Below are positions 42,806 through 52,450 of a stretch of DNA of 64,000 nt, in pieces (within the stretch, counting starts at the first letter, position 1; every line of letters begins with the position of its first letter). Source of the stretch: Lacimicrobium alkaliphilum (GTDB taxonomy: Bacteria; Pseudomonadota; Gammaproteobacteria; Enterobacterales; Alteromonadaceae). Where the stretch lies: assembly GCF_001466725.1 (NCBI RefSeq), contig NZ_CP013650.1, positions 1,054,001 to 1,118,000 of the forward strand, given 5' to 3'. The position numbers and the translations under genes are program-made. The notes below the pieces were generated by a model. The model ran no database searches, was not told the DNA's origin, and was given only the letters and a program-made list of their open reading frames with translations.

Positions 42806-43335
42806 ATTGGATTTCTCCGGTTAATCAATTTTGGCCAACGGCCATGAGGACTCTATTTTGACAGTTTTTGGCTATAGATGAAATGGTGGGAAACAGAAGT
42901 CAATCTTAACCGCTTAGTTGCCGGCTAAAGATCCTGACGTTCGTCAGGGTGAGGTTTTCAATTTGTCTGAATTTAGAACAGAAGTGTAGCCTGCAAGGAG
43001 CGAAGCGGATTGCGGGTCATCCCTCGGATTGTGCTTCGCTGCATCCAGGTATGTCCAGCACCTTTGATAACTGAATCTTATTCATCGAAATGTTTTAGTT
43101 CAAAGGTTGCTGGGCTACGCCTGTATTCAACTCAAAAAGCTTTTTGTAGGTCGGATTTTAATCCGACAACGTCAGACAACGCTAATCTGTGAGGTATGTG
43201 TCGGAATAAATTCCGACCTACCAGAGAAATAGCCGGAACCTTTGTCAGCCTGCCGATGTGTATATTTTATCAGCACCGCTACCGGTTAAAGGTCCTGAAT
43301 CAGGTTCAGGACGACGGACTATTCTTTGATTGACG
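42806..43335. repeat. Repeat region upstream of the slyD-like gene
   Basis: These 530 bases lie between the starts/ends of two minus-strand genes. They contain TCCTGACGTTCGTCAGG at 42931-42950, a TAGCC...GGGCTAC element (42987-43117) that is split by an insert, and a GTAGGTCGG...CCGACCTAC element at 43145-43220. The order is that of a degraded copy of the 320-bp unit found after lysS. The first ~60 bases upstream of the slyD-like gene appear repeat-free. Confidence 0.75.
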
Positions 43336-44325
43336 TTATCCGCCAAGCGCCGATTTATCGCTTTCTGCTTCCAGGGTGTAGGGCAGTGGCTGTACCTTAA
43401 AATGCGTATCTGGCTGCTCTTTACTGCGCAGGATCTCATCCGCCGCAGTGTCATTAGCCAGCACGGCCAGTACCCAGGTCTCTTTGGCCAGGGCAACACA
43501 GCTCAGCACGGTGCCGCCACGGCGCCAGTTCTCGCCAAGCTGTTTTTCCAGTATATCGCCGGGTTTCAGCGCGCGGTGCCCTTCTGCTTTGAGAATAAAG
43601 GCAGCGCGCTTGTTTTTACCCAGAAACTTAGTGCGGGCGACCACTTCCTGGCCCATATAGCAGCCTTTGCTGAAGTTGATGGCGTCCAGGGCCTGCATAT
43701 TCATCATCTGAGGCACGAATTCGCCACTGGTATCGGCGTTAAGGCTGGCGATACCGGCCTGAATATCGATTAAATTCCACAGTGGAGCCGGAGACAAAGG
43801 GGGAGCCTGGCGCATCAGATCCTCGGCAAGATCTGGTTTGAGCAGTAACATGTAGCGCCGGTGGGGGCTGTCAAACCCTATCACCACCCCCTGGCTATTG
43901 CATACAGCGCCCTGATCTTTCTCTGGCAGGCTGGTAAAGTGCTCCGTTATCCATTGCTCTACTGACTCACCGCTGCCACCTAGCAATAGGTAGTCCTCTG
44001 CCGGGGTGATCTCTACCTGCGAGAATACGGCATATTTTTTAAGTTGCTCCAGTGACTTGTCGACGGCGCCCCGGTGACCAATCAGGAAATTATTGTCACC
44101 GTCGGTGGCGACAGTGTAAATGTCCCAGGTTTTACCTTTGAACTCGCAATGACAGGCGAGCAGAGACCGTTGTCTGGACAACAGGTTAACATCATGGGTT
44201 AGCTGACCCTGCAGATATTTAGTGGTGTCCGGGCCAGATACTTTCAAGGTTGCTCTGTCTTCAAGCTTAACCAGATATTCACCAGGTAAATTCTTCGCGC
44301 TCTCGGGTAAGTAATTCTCTGTCAT
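43336..44325 (-). CDS. ygfZ: tRNA-modifying / folate-binding protein YgfZ
   Basis: This 329-residue protein of the GcvT-like YgfZ family (also IbaG-linked IscA pathway factor) has the signature KGCYMGQEVVARTKFLGKNKR near residue 218, including the conserved Cys. YgfZ binds folate and helps maintain iron-sulfur enzymes and MiaB-dependent tRNA thiolation. It is divergent from sdhE-ygfX, with 145 bases between starts, as in E. coli where these genes are neighbours. The C-terminus is repeat-flanked. Confidence 0.93.
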   Translation of the reverse strand: MTENYLPESAKNLPGEYLVKLEDRATLKVSGPDTTKYLQGQLTHDVNLLSRQRSLLACHCEFKGKTWDIYTVATDGDNNFLIGHRGAVDKSLEQLKKYAVFSQVEITPAEDYLLLGGSGESVEQWITEHFTSLPEKDQGAVCNSQGVVIGFDSPHRRYMLLLKPDLAEDLMRQAPPLSPAPLWNLIDIQAGIASLNADTSGEFVPQMMNMQALDAINFSKGCYMGQEVVARTKFLGKNKRAAFILKAEGHRALKPGDILEKQLGENWRRGGTVLSCVALAKETWVLAVLANDTAADEILRSKEQPDTHFKVQPLPYTLEAESDKSALGG

Positions 44326-44470
44326 CGAAATCTGTTTTCTGTTGATCTTGAATTAAAATATGGGGATAGCTGAGTTATTTGCAAGTGTGACGACTTCTGC
44401 CCTCTTTGATTAGAGCAATTGAACGGTTGAATTGGTATAGTGCTGGTAATGATTTCTATCTGGAGAAGAG

Positions 44471-44722
44471 ATGTTCACCACCAAACGGATTAACCGTATG
44501 AAGTGGGCCTGCCGCCGTGGCATGCTCGAGTTAGATGTACTGTTATTGCCTTTTCTGGAGCAGGCGTTTGATGAGTTGAGCGATCAGCAGAAGGAAACCT
44601 TTGAACGTCTGCTGACCTGCGATGACCCCGACCTTTTTGCCTGGGTAATGGGGCATAAACAATGTGATGATCCGGAATTGGCGGCTATGGTGGACACCAT
44701 CGTCAGCCGTGTCAAAGTATAG
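44471..44722 (+). CDS. sdhE: FAD assembly factor SdhE
   Basis: This 83-residue SdhE (YgfY) protein helps attach FAD to the flavoprotein subunit of succinate dehydrogenase. The RRGMLELD motif near residue 16 and the Glu/Trp-rich second half are family marks. It overlaps ygfX by 14 bases. Confidence 0.95.
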   Translation: MFTTKRINRMKWACRRGMLELDVLLLPFLEQAFDELSDQQKETFERLLTCDDPDLFAWVMGHKQCDDPELAAMVDTIVSRVKV

Positions 44723-45140
44723 AATAGAGACGCAGTCTTCAGTTTATCGGCAGCGCGCGGTGCTGGCCATTCATGTTCTTATATTGCTGAGTATCTGGTT
44801 ATGGCAGCCGCATAGTTTCAGCTATCAGCAATCTGTACAATGGGTCCTGTCGTTGTTATGTGGCGTATCGCTGATTTGGAGGCTGATTCGACCACCTGCA
44901 GAGTATATATTTTATGTCTCGGAGGAAGGAGACTGGCAGTGGGGGCAGCCTGACCAGCCCCAAAGGTTGCTGGCATCTCAATCCAGAGTCACCGGCTGGG
45001 TATTATTGATTTGCCTGCAGGACAAGTTATCAGGCGCAACGGCAGAGCGACTGATGCTGTTCAGGGATCAGTTGTCAGAACAGAATTACCGCAGGTTATG
45101 TCGGATCATCCTTCGGCGGCAATCCAATTCACAGGAGTAA
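44709..45140 (+). CDS. ygfX: YgfX (CptA-like) membrane protein
   Basis: This 143-residue protein encoded directly behind sdhE, as in Enterobacteria, has two adjacent hydrophobic segments (residues ~20-36 and ~44-60) and a C-terminal cytoplasmic part with VTGWVLLICLQDK. I chose the GTG at 44709, which overlaps the sdhE stop by 14 bases; the frame runs open further 5' inside sdhE but this start gives the family length. YgfX has been described as the toxin CptA acting on FtsZ/MreB; whether that applies here is not visible. Confidence 0.78.
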   Translation: MSKYRIETQSSVYRQRAVLAIHVLILLSIWLWQPHSFSYQQSVQWVLSLLCGVSLIWRLIRPPAEYIFYVSEEGDWQWGQPDQPQRLLASQSRVTGWVLLICLQDKLSGATAERLMLFRDQLSEQNYRRLCRIILRRQSNSQE

Positions 45141-45145
45141 AGGCT

Positions 45146-45997
45146 ATGCAGATCAGGGAATTTACACCGGCATCACTGCCAGCAGTTCCGCCCATGCTGC
45201 TTAAAGCAGCAGTTAAATCTTCTTTTTCCGGCGAAATGCCCACCTTGCCGAATCTTACGCTCAGATGTGAAGGACTTAAGGCCGGGTCAGAGAAGATGGA
45301 TGAATACCATAGCCTTATCCACTGGCCCCATAAAGATCGGGTTCATCCGGCCTGGTTACATTGTCTGGCACTGCCTCTGCATCTGGCCTTGTTACTGGAC
45401 AAAGGGTTTCCCTTCAAGGTTATGGGGCTGGTTCATATGGAAAACCGCATCCGTCAGTACCGCCCCATCGGGCGTGATGAAAAGCTGGATGTCAGCTGTT
45501 ACTTTGACGGGCTCAGACGCCACCGTCTTGGCTGGCAGGTGACGCTGGTAACCCAGGTGCTTATTGACGACGCATTGGTGCTGGAAAGTAAGGGGATTAG
45601 TCTGGTGAAAACCGGAGACTTGCCGAAACGGGCGCTGCCGGCAACATCGGCTAATTTGCCGGAAGGGGAAATCTGGGAGCTGGATGCCAGTCTGGGTCGC
45701 CAGTATGCCAGGGTGTCAGGAGACTATAATCCGATTCATCTTTATCCCTGGTCGGCCCGCTTCTTCGGGTTTAAGGCTCAGATCATTCACGGCATGTGGA
45801 GCAAGGGCCGCTGTATCTCTGCCCTGGCCGACAAGCTGGGCGACAGTTTCGATATCAGAGTCAGCTTCCGAAAACCGATTTTTTTGCCCTGTGAAGTGAG
45901 TTTTCACTGTCAGTCTGAGGCGCAAAGTGGCAGCTTTACCCTGGGTTCTGCCGATGGGGAAAAATTACACCTGAGCGGCAAGTACGAAAGGATATAG
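45146..45997 (+). CDS. MaoC-like dehydratase (hotdog fold)
   Basis: This 283-residue protein carries a MaoC-type hotdog domain in its C-terminal half, with the hydratase motif YARVSGDYNPIHLYPWSARFFGF near residue 193 (Asp, Asn and His ligands) and an alpha-helix HGMWSKGRC after it. The N-terminal half is another hotdog-like region without the motif, so this may be a double-hotdog monomer. It would hydrate or dehydrate acyl-CoA or acyl-ACP. I chose the ATG at 45146, preceded by GGAG with nine-base spacing; an in-frame extension inside ygfX is unlikely. It is probably co-transcribed with sdhE-ygfX. Confidence 0.8.
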   Translation: MQIREFTPASLPAVPPMLLKAAVKSSFSGEMPTLPNLTLRCEGLKAGSEKMDEYHSLIHWPHKDRVHPAWLHCLALPLHLALLLDKGFPFKVMGLVHMENRIRQYRPIGRDEKLDVSCYFDGLRRHRLGWQVTLVTQVLIDDALVLESKGISLVKTGDLPKRALPATSANLPEGEIWELDASLGRQYARVSGDYNPIHLYPWSARFFGFKAQIIHGMWSKGRCISALADKLGDSFDIRVSFRKPIFLPCEVSFHCQSEAQSGSFTLGSADGEKLHLSGKYERI

Positions 45998-46014
45998 CAC
46001 CTGCCCGGATAGGA

Positions 46015-47607
46015 TTACTCCGGGGTCAGAACAGAGGGCGTCGGATTCTCAAGCTGATCGGGATAGTCCAGATTATAATGCAACCCGCGACTTTCCTTGC
46101 GCAGCATGGCACAGCGCACAATCAGTTCTGCCACAGTGACCAGGTTTCGCAATTCCAGCAGATTATTGCTAACCCGGAAGTTTGAGTAGTATTCGTTGAT
46201 TTCCCTTTTTAGCAGTTCAATCCGGTGCCAGGCCCGCTCCAGTCGTTTGTTAGTGCGCACTATCCCTACATAATCCCACATAAATAGCCTGAGCTCGTGC
46301 CAGTTATGCTGGATCACCACCTCTTCATCGGAGTCGTTGACCTGGCTTTCGTCCCAGGGGGTTATGCTCTCTTCCGTGGCTGGCTGATGCAGATTAGCCT
46401 GGATGTGTTCGGCGGCGGCGCGGGCAAATACCACACATTCGAGCAATGAATTGCTGGCCATGCGATTGGCGCCATGCAGGCCGGTGTAGGCCACTTCACC
46501 TATTGCATAGAGATTGTGCAGATCAGTGCGTGCATTGAAATCGGTGACAATACCGCCGCAGCTATAATGGGCCGCGGGTACTACCGGTATCGGTTCTCTG
46601 GTGATATCGATTCCCAGACTCATGCATTTCTCATAGATGGTGGGAAAGTGACTGATAATGAAATCTGCCGGTTTATGACGGATATCCAGATACATGCAGT
46701 CTGCACCCAGACGCTTCATTTCAAAGTCTATGGCCCGGGCCACAATATCCCGTGGCGCCAGCTCAGCACGCTCATCGAAGTCAGGCATAAAACGGCTGCC
46801 ATCTTCGCGGATCAGATAGGCTCCTTCACCACGCAGGGCTTCGGTAACCAAAAAATTGCGGGCCTGGGGATGATATAAACAGGTGGGATGAAACTGATTA
46901 AATTCCATATTCGCCACCCGGCAACCGACGCGCCAGGCCATGGCGATACCGTCACCACTGGAAACATCGGGGTTAGAGGTATATTGATAAACTTTACTGG
47001 CGCCGCCGGTCGCCAGGGTCACAAAGCGGCTGCGGATATGCTCCACACGCTCGTCCTCGCGATTCCACACATAGGCCCCAAGCAATTGTTTCGGCTGCTT
47101 GCGGCTGCGAATCAGGTCCACCGCATTGTAACGTTCAAAAAGGCGGATGTTGGGATGGCGGCGCACCGCATCCACTAAGGTGGTCTGTACCGCTTTGCCG
47201 GTGGCATCGGCGGCATGCAGGATGCGTCGGTGACTGTGGCCCCCTTCGCGGGTCAGGTGGTAACGGGCATCGCCGCTTGCGTCGGTTTCCTGATCAAAAG
47301 GTACGCCAAACTGAATCAGCCACTCCAGTGCATTTTTAGCATTGGAGGCAGTAAATTGCACCGCTCTGTGTTCACACAGCCCGGCACCCGCTTCCATGGT
47401 ATCCTGCACATGGGAGTCGATGGAGTCATTTTCATCAAATACGGCGGCAATCCCACCCTGAGCATAGAGTGTCGAACCCTCGCTGACGGCACTTTTGCTC
47501 AGTACAATAATATTGCAGTGAGAAGCCAGCTTCAGGGCCAGACTCAGACCTGCAGCACCGCTTCCTATAATCAACAGGTCACAATCGTGTTCAATCGCAT
47601 GGCTCAT
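46015..47607 (-). CDS. nadB: L-aspartate oxidase
   Basis: This 530-residue flavoprotein oxidises L-aspartate to iminoaspartate in NAD biosynthesis. The FAD-binding GxGxxG region is at [18 protein letters not shown] near residue 10. The succinate-dehydrogenase-type active-site block [18 protein letters not shown] is near residue 115, and the C-terminal helical domain has [20 protein letters not shown] near residue 458. It starts divergently from rpoE, as in E. coli. The gene ends 18 bases from the convergent MaoC-like gene. Confidence 0.96.
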   Translation of the reverse strand: MSHAIEHDCDLLIIGSGAAGLSLALKLASHCNIIVLSKSAVSEGSTLYAQGGIAAVFDENDSIDSHVQDTMEAGAGLCEHRAVQFTASNAKNALEWLIQFGVPFDQETDASGDARYHLTREGGHSHRRILHAADATGKAVQTTLVDAVRRHPNIRLFERYNAVDLIRSRKQPKQLLGAYVWNREDERVEHIRSRFVTLATGGASKVYQYTSNPDVSSGDGIAMAWRVGCRVANMEFNQFHPTCLYHPQARNFLVTEALRGEGAYLIREDGSRFMPDFDERAELAPRDIVARAIDFEMKRLGADCMYLDIRHKPADFIISHFPTIYEKCMSLGIDITREPIPVVPAAHYSCGGIVTDFNARTDLHNLYAIGEVAYTGLHGANRMASNSLLECVVFARAAAEHIQANLHQPATEESITPWDESQVNDSDEEVVIQHNWHELRLFMWDYVGIVRTNKRLERAWHRIELLKREINEYYSNFRVSNNLLELRNLVTVAELIVRCAMLRKESRGLHYNLDYPDQLENPTPSVLTPE

Positions 47608-47764
47608 GGGGTAAACTTACTGGCTTTTAACTGTTTGCGGCATGATACTATTGAAAAGCGTAAAAAGATTCACCATTTGTCCTTCAGTTCCGTGCTTTAG
47701 CCCTGATTTTGTTGAAAATAACGAGTATCAGCACAACTAAAAGAATAAAGCTGAAAATAAAATC

Positions 47765-47791
47765 GAACTTTTTTTTTAACCCGCAGTCTAC
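47765..47791 (+). promoter_or_regulatory. Predicted sigma-E promoter upstream of rpoE
   Basis: GAACTT at 47765-47770 is separated by 16 bases from TCTAC at 47787-47791, close to the sigma-E consensus GAACTT-N16-TCTGA. It lies about 60 bases before the rpoE start, as expected for autoregulation. Transcription would start near 47797. Confidence 0.7.
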
Positions 47792-47849
47792 CTCTGTGCT
47801 TGCGTTGAGCCATAGCATCAGAAAGTAGTGGACAGGAGATGTGGCTCGG

Positions 47850-48428
47850 ATGAGCGAGCAATATACAGATCAACAATTAGTTGAAAAGGTACAGCAGGGT
47901 GACAAAAATGCCTTCAATCTGTTGGTAGTAAAATACCAGCACAAGGTGGCACATCTGGTATCAAGGTATGTGAAGAATTCCGGTGATGTGGCTGATGTAG
48001 CCCAGGAAACCTTTATTAAAGCCTATCGTGCCCTGCCAAATTTCAGGGGCGACAGCGCCTTTTATACCTGGTTGTACCGGATTGCAGTTAACAGCGCCAA
48101 GAATTATTTGGTGGCACAAGGGCGAAAGCCGCCAGCCAATGATGTTGACGCAGACGAAGCAGATTTTTACGATGGCAGTGATGCCTTGAAGGAGAATAAT
48201 TCTCCGGAACGCTCACTGATGTCGCAGCAAATGGAAAAGCTGCTATTTGACACTGTGGATAAGTTACCGGAAGATTTACGCATGGCAATTACCCTGCGCG
48301 AATTGGAAGGCCTGAGTTATGAAGAGATAGCGACGGTGATGGAATGCCCTGTGGGCACTGTCAGGTCGCGGATTTTCAGGGCCAGGGAAGCTATCGATAA
48401 AGTCATACAGCCCCTTTTGCAGCGTTAG
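47850..48428 (+). CDS. rpoE: RNA polymerase sigma-E factor
   Basis: This 192-residue ECF sigma factor directs the envelope-stress response. The start MSEQYTDQQLVEKVQQGDKN lines up with E. coli RpoE, which supports the ATG at 47850, with GGAG at 47835-47838; an in-frame GTG at 47841 is too close to that site. Region 2 spans residues ~20-90 (QHKVAHLVSRYVKNSGDVAD) and region 4 ~130-185 (LRELEGLSYEEIATVMECPVG). It leads the rpoE-rseA-rseB-rseC operon and appears autoregulated. Confidence 0.96.
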   Translation: MSEQYTDQQLVEKVQQGDKNAFNLLVVKYQHKVAHLVSRYVKNSGDVADVAQETFIKAYRALPNFRGDSAFYTWLYRIAVNSAKNYLVAQGRKPPANDVDADEADFYDGSDALKENNSPERSLMSQQMEKLLFDTVDKLPEDLRMAITLRELEGLSYEEIATVMECPVGTVRSRIFRAREAIDKVIQPLLQR

Positions 48429-48476
48429 TCAGATTAAGACAGCAAAACGGTGACGCGTTAACAGGAACCTGAGTTT

Positions 48477-49064
48477 ATGACGGAAAAGAAATTTGAAGAT
48501 CTATCAGCCTGGATGGATGGTGAGTCCGGCACAGGCATGATCGGAGAAACCTGTAATGACAAGGAATTGTCATCTAAGTGGCGCAATTACCACTTGATCC
48601 GTGATGGATTGCGTAAGGAACTTCCCTCACAACTGAACTTCGATATCAGTGAAAGTGTTGCCAGGGCCATTGCAGACGAGCCGGCGATACTGGCGCCGAA
48701 GAAAGGACTGCGGGATATACCTGTTATCGGTAGTGTGGTGCCATTGATACGCCATGGTGGTCAGTTCGCTATTGCTGCATCCGTTGCCGCCGCGATGATT
48801 ATCGGCGTACAGCAACTTAATCAACCCAAACCTGAACAGCCATTCAGCTCCGCTCCGGCGTTGCAATTGCCTGGTATGCAGACTGGCGGATTGTCACCGG
48901 TAAGTCTTGAACAGACACGTGCTTTGCCGCCGGCGAGTGCCATTGAGCAGAAGCGCCGTATCAGTGCTTATCTTAATGATCATCAGCGCCAGTTGCGCCT
49001 GAAAGCTCAGGATACAGAGCGTGCTGATGCAGACAAGGCTGATAAGGAAACCGAACAGAAATAA
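48477..49064 (+). CDS. rseA: Anti-sigma-E factor RseA
   Basis: This 195-residue protein holds sigma-E at the inner membrane until DegS and RseP cleave it. The N-terminal cytoplasmic domain (FEDLSAWMDGES, WRNYHLIRDGLR) binds sigma-E, and one transmembrane helix is near residue 97 (GGQFAIAASVAAAMIIGV). The periplasmic tail that RseB binds follows, with a charged C-terminus. It lies 48 bases after rpoE and two bases before rseB. Confidence 0.93.
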   Translation: MTEKKFEDLSAWMDGESGTGMIGETCNDKELSSKWRNYHLIRDGLRKELPSQLNFDISESVARAIADEPAILAPKKGLRDIPVIGSVVPLIRHGGQFAIAASVAAAMIIGVQQLNQPKPEQPFSSAPALQLPGMQTGGLSPVSLEQTRALPPASAIEQKRRISAYLNDHQRQLRLKAQDTERADADKADKETEQK

Positions 49065-49065
49065 T

Positions 49066-50028
49066 ATGGGTTGTCTTCGCGCACTGATGTTACTGCTGCT
49101 TGTTGTCGGTCTGCCCCTGTCCGCGCAGCAGGAGGATGGTGCTAAAGCCTGGCTTGACAGAATGGCCTGGTCCCTGCGTAACCTTAACTATCAGATATCT
49201 TTCGTTCTACTCTACCCCAACGGGGATTTTGAACCCTATACCTGGCGACACGCGCTGGTAAACGGCAAAGAAATGGAACATTTGAGCCTGCTCAATGGTC
49301 CTGGCCGTGAAATTGTGCGTGTAGCAGACCAGGTCAGTTATTTTGAACCCAATGTTCCTCCCTATTCATTGAGCTCCAATGTGATCAATGGCCCAATCCC
49401 TGCTGAGCTTTTCCGCGAGCCGTCGAGTCTGGCTCAGGGCTATGATTTTGTGATGGTGGGTACCAGTCGTGTATCCGGCAGACTGGCGCAGCAACTCAGG
49501 ATCGTGAGTAAAGACAAAAGCCGTTATGGCTATAACCTCTGGCTGGATAAACAGACGGCATTGATACTCAGGCTGGATATGTTGAATATGCAGGGCGAGC
49601 CTCTGGAACAGATCCAGGTCACATCAATGGAAGTGAATGAGGAGCCTGACGATTACTTTTCTCGTATTGAAACAGAAAAAATGCCTCAGCAGATTGCTCT
49701 GTCCAGTACCCGCAGTCAGGAGGCTGACTGGCAGTTTGGCTGGTTACCAGCCGGTATGACGGAAGTACGCAGAGGGGTGCACCGCCTGCCCCTGACCGGT
49801 CAATGGGTCGATTATATGATGCTCAGTGACGGGATGGTGGATGTGTCTGTATACCTGCAGAAGATCGACAGCGGGCCGGCAGAAAACGGCTGGTTACAAC
49901 AGGGCTCCAATACCTTGTTGTCATTACAGGTCGGACAAATGGAAGTGACAGTGGTAGGTAAACTGCCACCGCAGACCGCCAGCTCTATTGCTAAATCCAT
50001 CAATATAGCGGCATCGACCCATGATTGA
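49066..50028 (+). CDS. rseB: Sigma-E regulatory protein RseB
   Basis: This 320-residue periplasmic protein has a signal peptide (MGCLRALMLLLLVVGLPLSA) and the LolA/LppX-like fold of RseB (GAKAWLDRMAWSLRNLNYQ; YGYNLWLDKQTALILRLDML). RseB shields RseA from DegS and senses misassembled lipid or lipopolysaccharide. The ATG at 49066 immediately follows the rseA stop. No strong ribosome-binding site is present, so translation may be coupled. It overlaps rseC by eight bases. Confidence 0.93.
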   Translation: MGCLRALMLLLLVVGLPLSAQQEDGAKAWLDRMAWSLRNLNYQISFVLLYPNGDFEPYTWRHALVNGKEMEHLSLLNGPGREIVRVADQVSYFEPNVPPYSLSSNVINGPIPAELFREPSSLAQGYDFVMVGTSRVSGRLAQQLRIVSKDKSRYGYNLWLDKQTALILRLDMLNMQGEPLEQIQVTSMEVNEEPDDYFSRIETEKMPQQIALSSTRSQEADWQFGWLPAGMTEVRRGVHRLPLTGQWVDYMMLSDGMVDVSVYLQKIDSGPAENGWLQQGSNTLLSLQVGQMEVTVVGKLPPQTASSIAKSINIAASTHD

Positions 50029-50524
50029 AGAGCTGGGTACCATCAAGGCGGTGGATAAGGATCATATCTGGGTCGAAACCATGATCAAGACTACCTGTGG
50101 CGGTTGTGTGGCCAATGATCACTGTGGTACCGGCACCGTTGCCCGTGCCTTTTCGCCAAAAACCCAAACCCTGATTTTCAGATGCAGCAAGCATGCTGAA
50201 GTGGGCCAGCAGGTTAAACTGGGGATCCCCGAAGAGGCCTTGCTCAGTGCATCGGCGCTGATGTATCTGCTGCCGTTAGTGGTGCTGGTGATCAGTGCCC
50301 TGGGGGCGCAATATGCGTTGCCTTATCTGGATCTGCAAAGTGAACTCTGGGTGGTGCTGTTCTCTTTTGCTGCCACCGGCCTTAGCTTCGTTAAGATCCG
50401 TCGTATGCTGCAACAGGATGATAAGCAAGTTTACCAGCCCCGCCTGCTGGCGCTGTTACCCCGTAAAGGCGGTGCCGGAAATATCCCTGTCAGTGCTGAA
50501 GAGCGCAATATACCCTCAAGCTGA
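50021..50524 (+). CDS. rseC: Sigma-E regulator RseC
   Basis: This 167-residue inner-membrane protein of the RseC/MucC family has an N-terminal Cys-rich part (MIKTTCGGCVANDHCGTG near residue 20) and two hydrophobic segments (ALLSASALMYLLPLVVLVI and ELWVVLFSFAATGLSFV). In E. coli the family is a positive modulator of sigma-E and is linked to the Rnf/SoxR-reducing system. It closes the rpoE operon. The Cys pattern CxxC...C fits a redox or metal role. Confidence 0.92.
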   Translation: MIEELGTIKAVDKDHIWVETMIKTTCGGCVANDHCGTGTVARAFSPKTQTLIFRCSKHAEVGQQVKLGIPEEALLSASALMYLLPLVVLVISALGAQYALPYLDLQSELWVVLFSFAATGLSFVKIRRMLQQDDKQVYQPRLLALLPRKGGAGNIPVSAEERNIPSS

Positions 50525-50638
50525 TCCCCTTGCTCCGTAAAGGTTGTTTTATGCAACAGATCGCAAAGCGAACCAGAACAGGGTAAAATCGCCGCCTTAA
50601 TTTGAAACAACGCATTCAGCATACGAAGTAGCAGGTAC

Positions 50639-52450
50639 ATGTCAGAAAACACTAAGCAGCTTAAGCATATTCGCAACTTCTCCATCATTGCCCATATCGA
50701 CCACGGTAAATCTACCTTGTCGGACCGTCTTATCCACACCTGTGGCGGGCTTACCGACAGGGAAATGGCAGAGCAGGTGCTGGATTCTATGGATCTTGAG
50801 CGGGAGCGGGGCATTACCATCAAGGCGCAGAGTGTCACCCTCAATTACACCGCCAAAGACGGCGAGACCTATCAGCTGAATTTTATCGACACCCCGGGCC
50901 ACGTGGATTTCTCTTATGAAGTGTCACGTTCACTGGCAGCCTGTGAAGGTGCGCTGTTGGTGGTGGATGCCGGCCAGGGTGTGGAAGCTCAGACCCTGGC
51001 AAACTGCTATACCGCCATCGAGATGGATCTGGAAGTGGTGCCAATTCTGAATAAGATTGATTTGCCCCAGGCCGAGCCTGACCGGGTGGCAGCGGAAATT
51101 GAAGATATTGTCGGTATTGATGCCCTGCAGGCGGTGCGCTGTTCGGCCAAGACCGGTGTCGGTATCGAAGACGTACTGGAGGTGATTGTACGCCAGATCC
51201 CGCCGCCAACAGGAGATGTGGACGCCCCATTACAGGCGCTGATCGTCGATTCCTGGTTTGATAATTACCAGGGGGTGGTGTCGCTGGTGCGCGTGATCAA
51301 TGGTGAACTGAAGGCCGGTGACAAGATAAAGATCATGTCAAACGGTCAGGTACATCAGATTGACAATATTGGTATTTTTACCCCCAAGGCGACCAATACA
51401 GGTGTACTGCGTACCGGTGAAGTGGGTTTTGTGATTGCCGGTATCAAGGAAATTCAGGGAGCTCCCGTGGGTGATACTCTGACGCTGGCTAAACGGCCCG
51501 CTGAAAAGGCCTTACCGGGCTTTAAGAAGGTCAAGCCACAGGTGTATGCGGGCATGTTCCCGATCAGCTCCGATGATTATGAAGATTTTCGTGATGCCCT
51601 TTCCAAGCTGGCACTTAACGATGCGTCGTTATTTTTTGAGCCGGAGAGTTCTTCTGCCTTGGGCTTTGGTTTTCGTATTGGTTTCCTCGGTATGCTACAC
51701 ATGGAAATTGTGCAGGAGCGACTGGAGCGCGAATACGATCTGGATCTGATCACCACCGCGCCTACCGTGGTCTATGAAGTGGTAACCACCAAAGGGGAAA
51801 CCCTGAGTGTGGACAATCCGTCCAAGTTACCGGCGGTAAATGATATTGAAGAGATTCACGAGCCTGTGGTTGAAGCTAATATTCTGGTGCCCAAGGATTA
51901 TCTGGGTAATGTGATTACGCTTTGTGTCGAAAAGCGCGGTGTGCAGACACATATGACTTATCACGGTAATCAGGTAGCGGTAACCTATGAGCTGCCGATG
52001 GCTGAAGTGGTGATGGATTTCTTCGACCGGCTTAAATCCACCAGTCGTGGATTTGCATCTCTTGATTATAATTTCAAAAAATTCCAGGTGGCCGATATGG
52101 TCAGGGTGGATATTCTGGTTAACGGTGAACGTGTAGATGCACTGGCATTGATCACGCACAGGGAACATTCCCAGCGCCGTGGCCGGGAGATGGTGGATAA
52201 GCTGCGTGAGCTTATCCCCAGACAAATGTTCGATATCGCCATTCAGGCGGCCATCGGCAATCATGTTATTGCCAGAAGCACAGTCAAACAGTTACGTAAG
52301 AACGTTATCGCCAAATGTTATGGTGGTGATGTCAGTCGTAAGAAGAAACTGTTGCAGAAGCAAAAAGAAGGTAAAAAACGCATGAAACAGATAGGCAACG
52401 TGGAATTACCACAGGATGCCTTCCTGGCTGTGCTGAAGGTAGGAAAGTAA
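50639..52450 (+). CDS. lepA: Elongation factor 4 (LepA)
   Basis: This 603-residue translational GTPase acts on stalled or mis-translocated ribosomes. The G1 motif AHIDHGKST is near residue 16, with DTPGHVDF near residue 84 and NKIDLPQ near residue 138. It has the LepA-specific C-terminal domain ending in [19 protein letters not shown], and the last stop is followed at once by lepB. It is 114 bases after rseC, so it probably has its own promoter. Confidence 0.96.
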   Translation: MSENTKQLKHIRNFSIIAHIDHGKSTLSDRLIHTCGGLTDREMAEQVLDSMDLERERGITIKAQSVTLNYTAKDGETYQLNFIDTPGHVDFSYEVSRSLAACEGALLVVDAGQGVEAQTLANCYTAIEMDLEVVPILNKIDLPQAEPDRVAAEIEDIVGIDALQAVRCSAKTGVGIEDVLEVIVRQIPPPTGDVDAPLQALIVDSWFDNYQGVVSLVRVINGELKAGDKIKIMSNGQVHQIDNIGIFTPKATNTGVLRTGEVGFVIAGIKEIQGAPVGDTLTLAKRPAEKALPGFKKVKPQVYAGMFPISSDDYEDFRDALSKLALNDASLFFEPESSSALGFGFRIGFLGMLHMEIVQERLEREYDLDLITTAPTVVYEVVTTKGETLSVDNPSKLPAVNDIEEIHEPVVEANILVPKDYLGNVITLCVEKRGVQTHMTYHGNQVAVTYELPMAEVVMDFFDRLKSTSRGFASLDYNFKKFQVADMVRVDILVNGERVDALALITHREHSQRRGREMVDKLRELIPRQMFDIAIQAAIGNHVIARSTVKQLRKNVIAKCYGGDVSRKKKLLQKQKEGKKRMKQIGNVELPQDAFLAVLKVGK

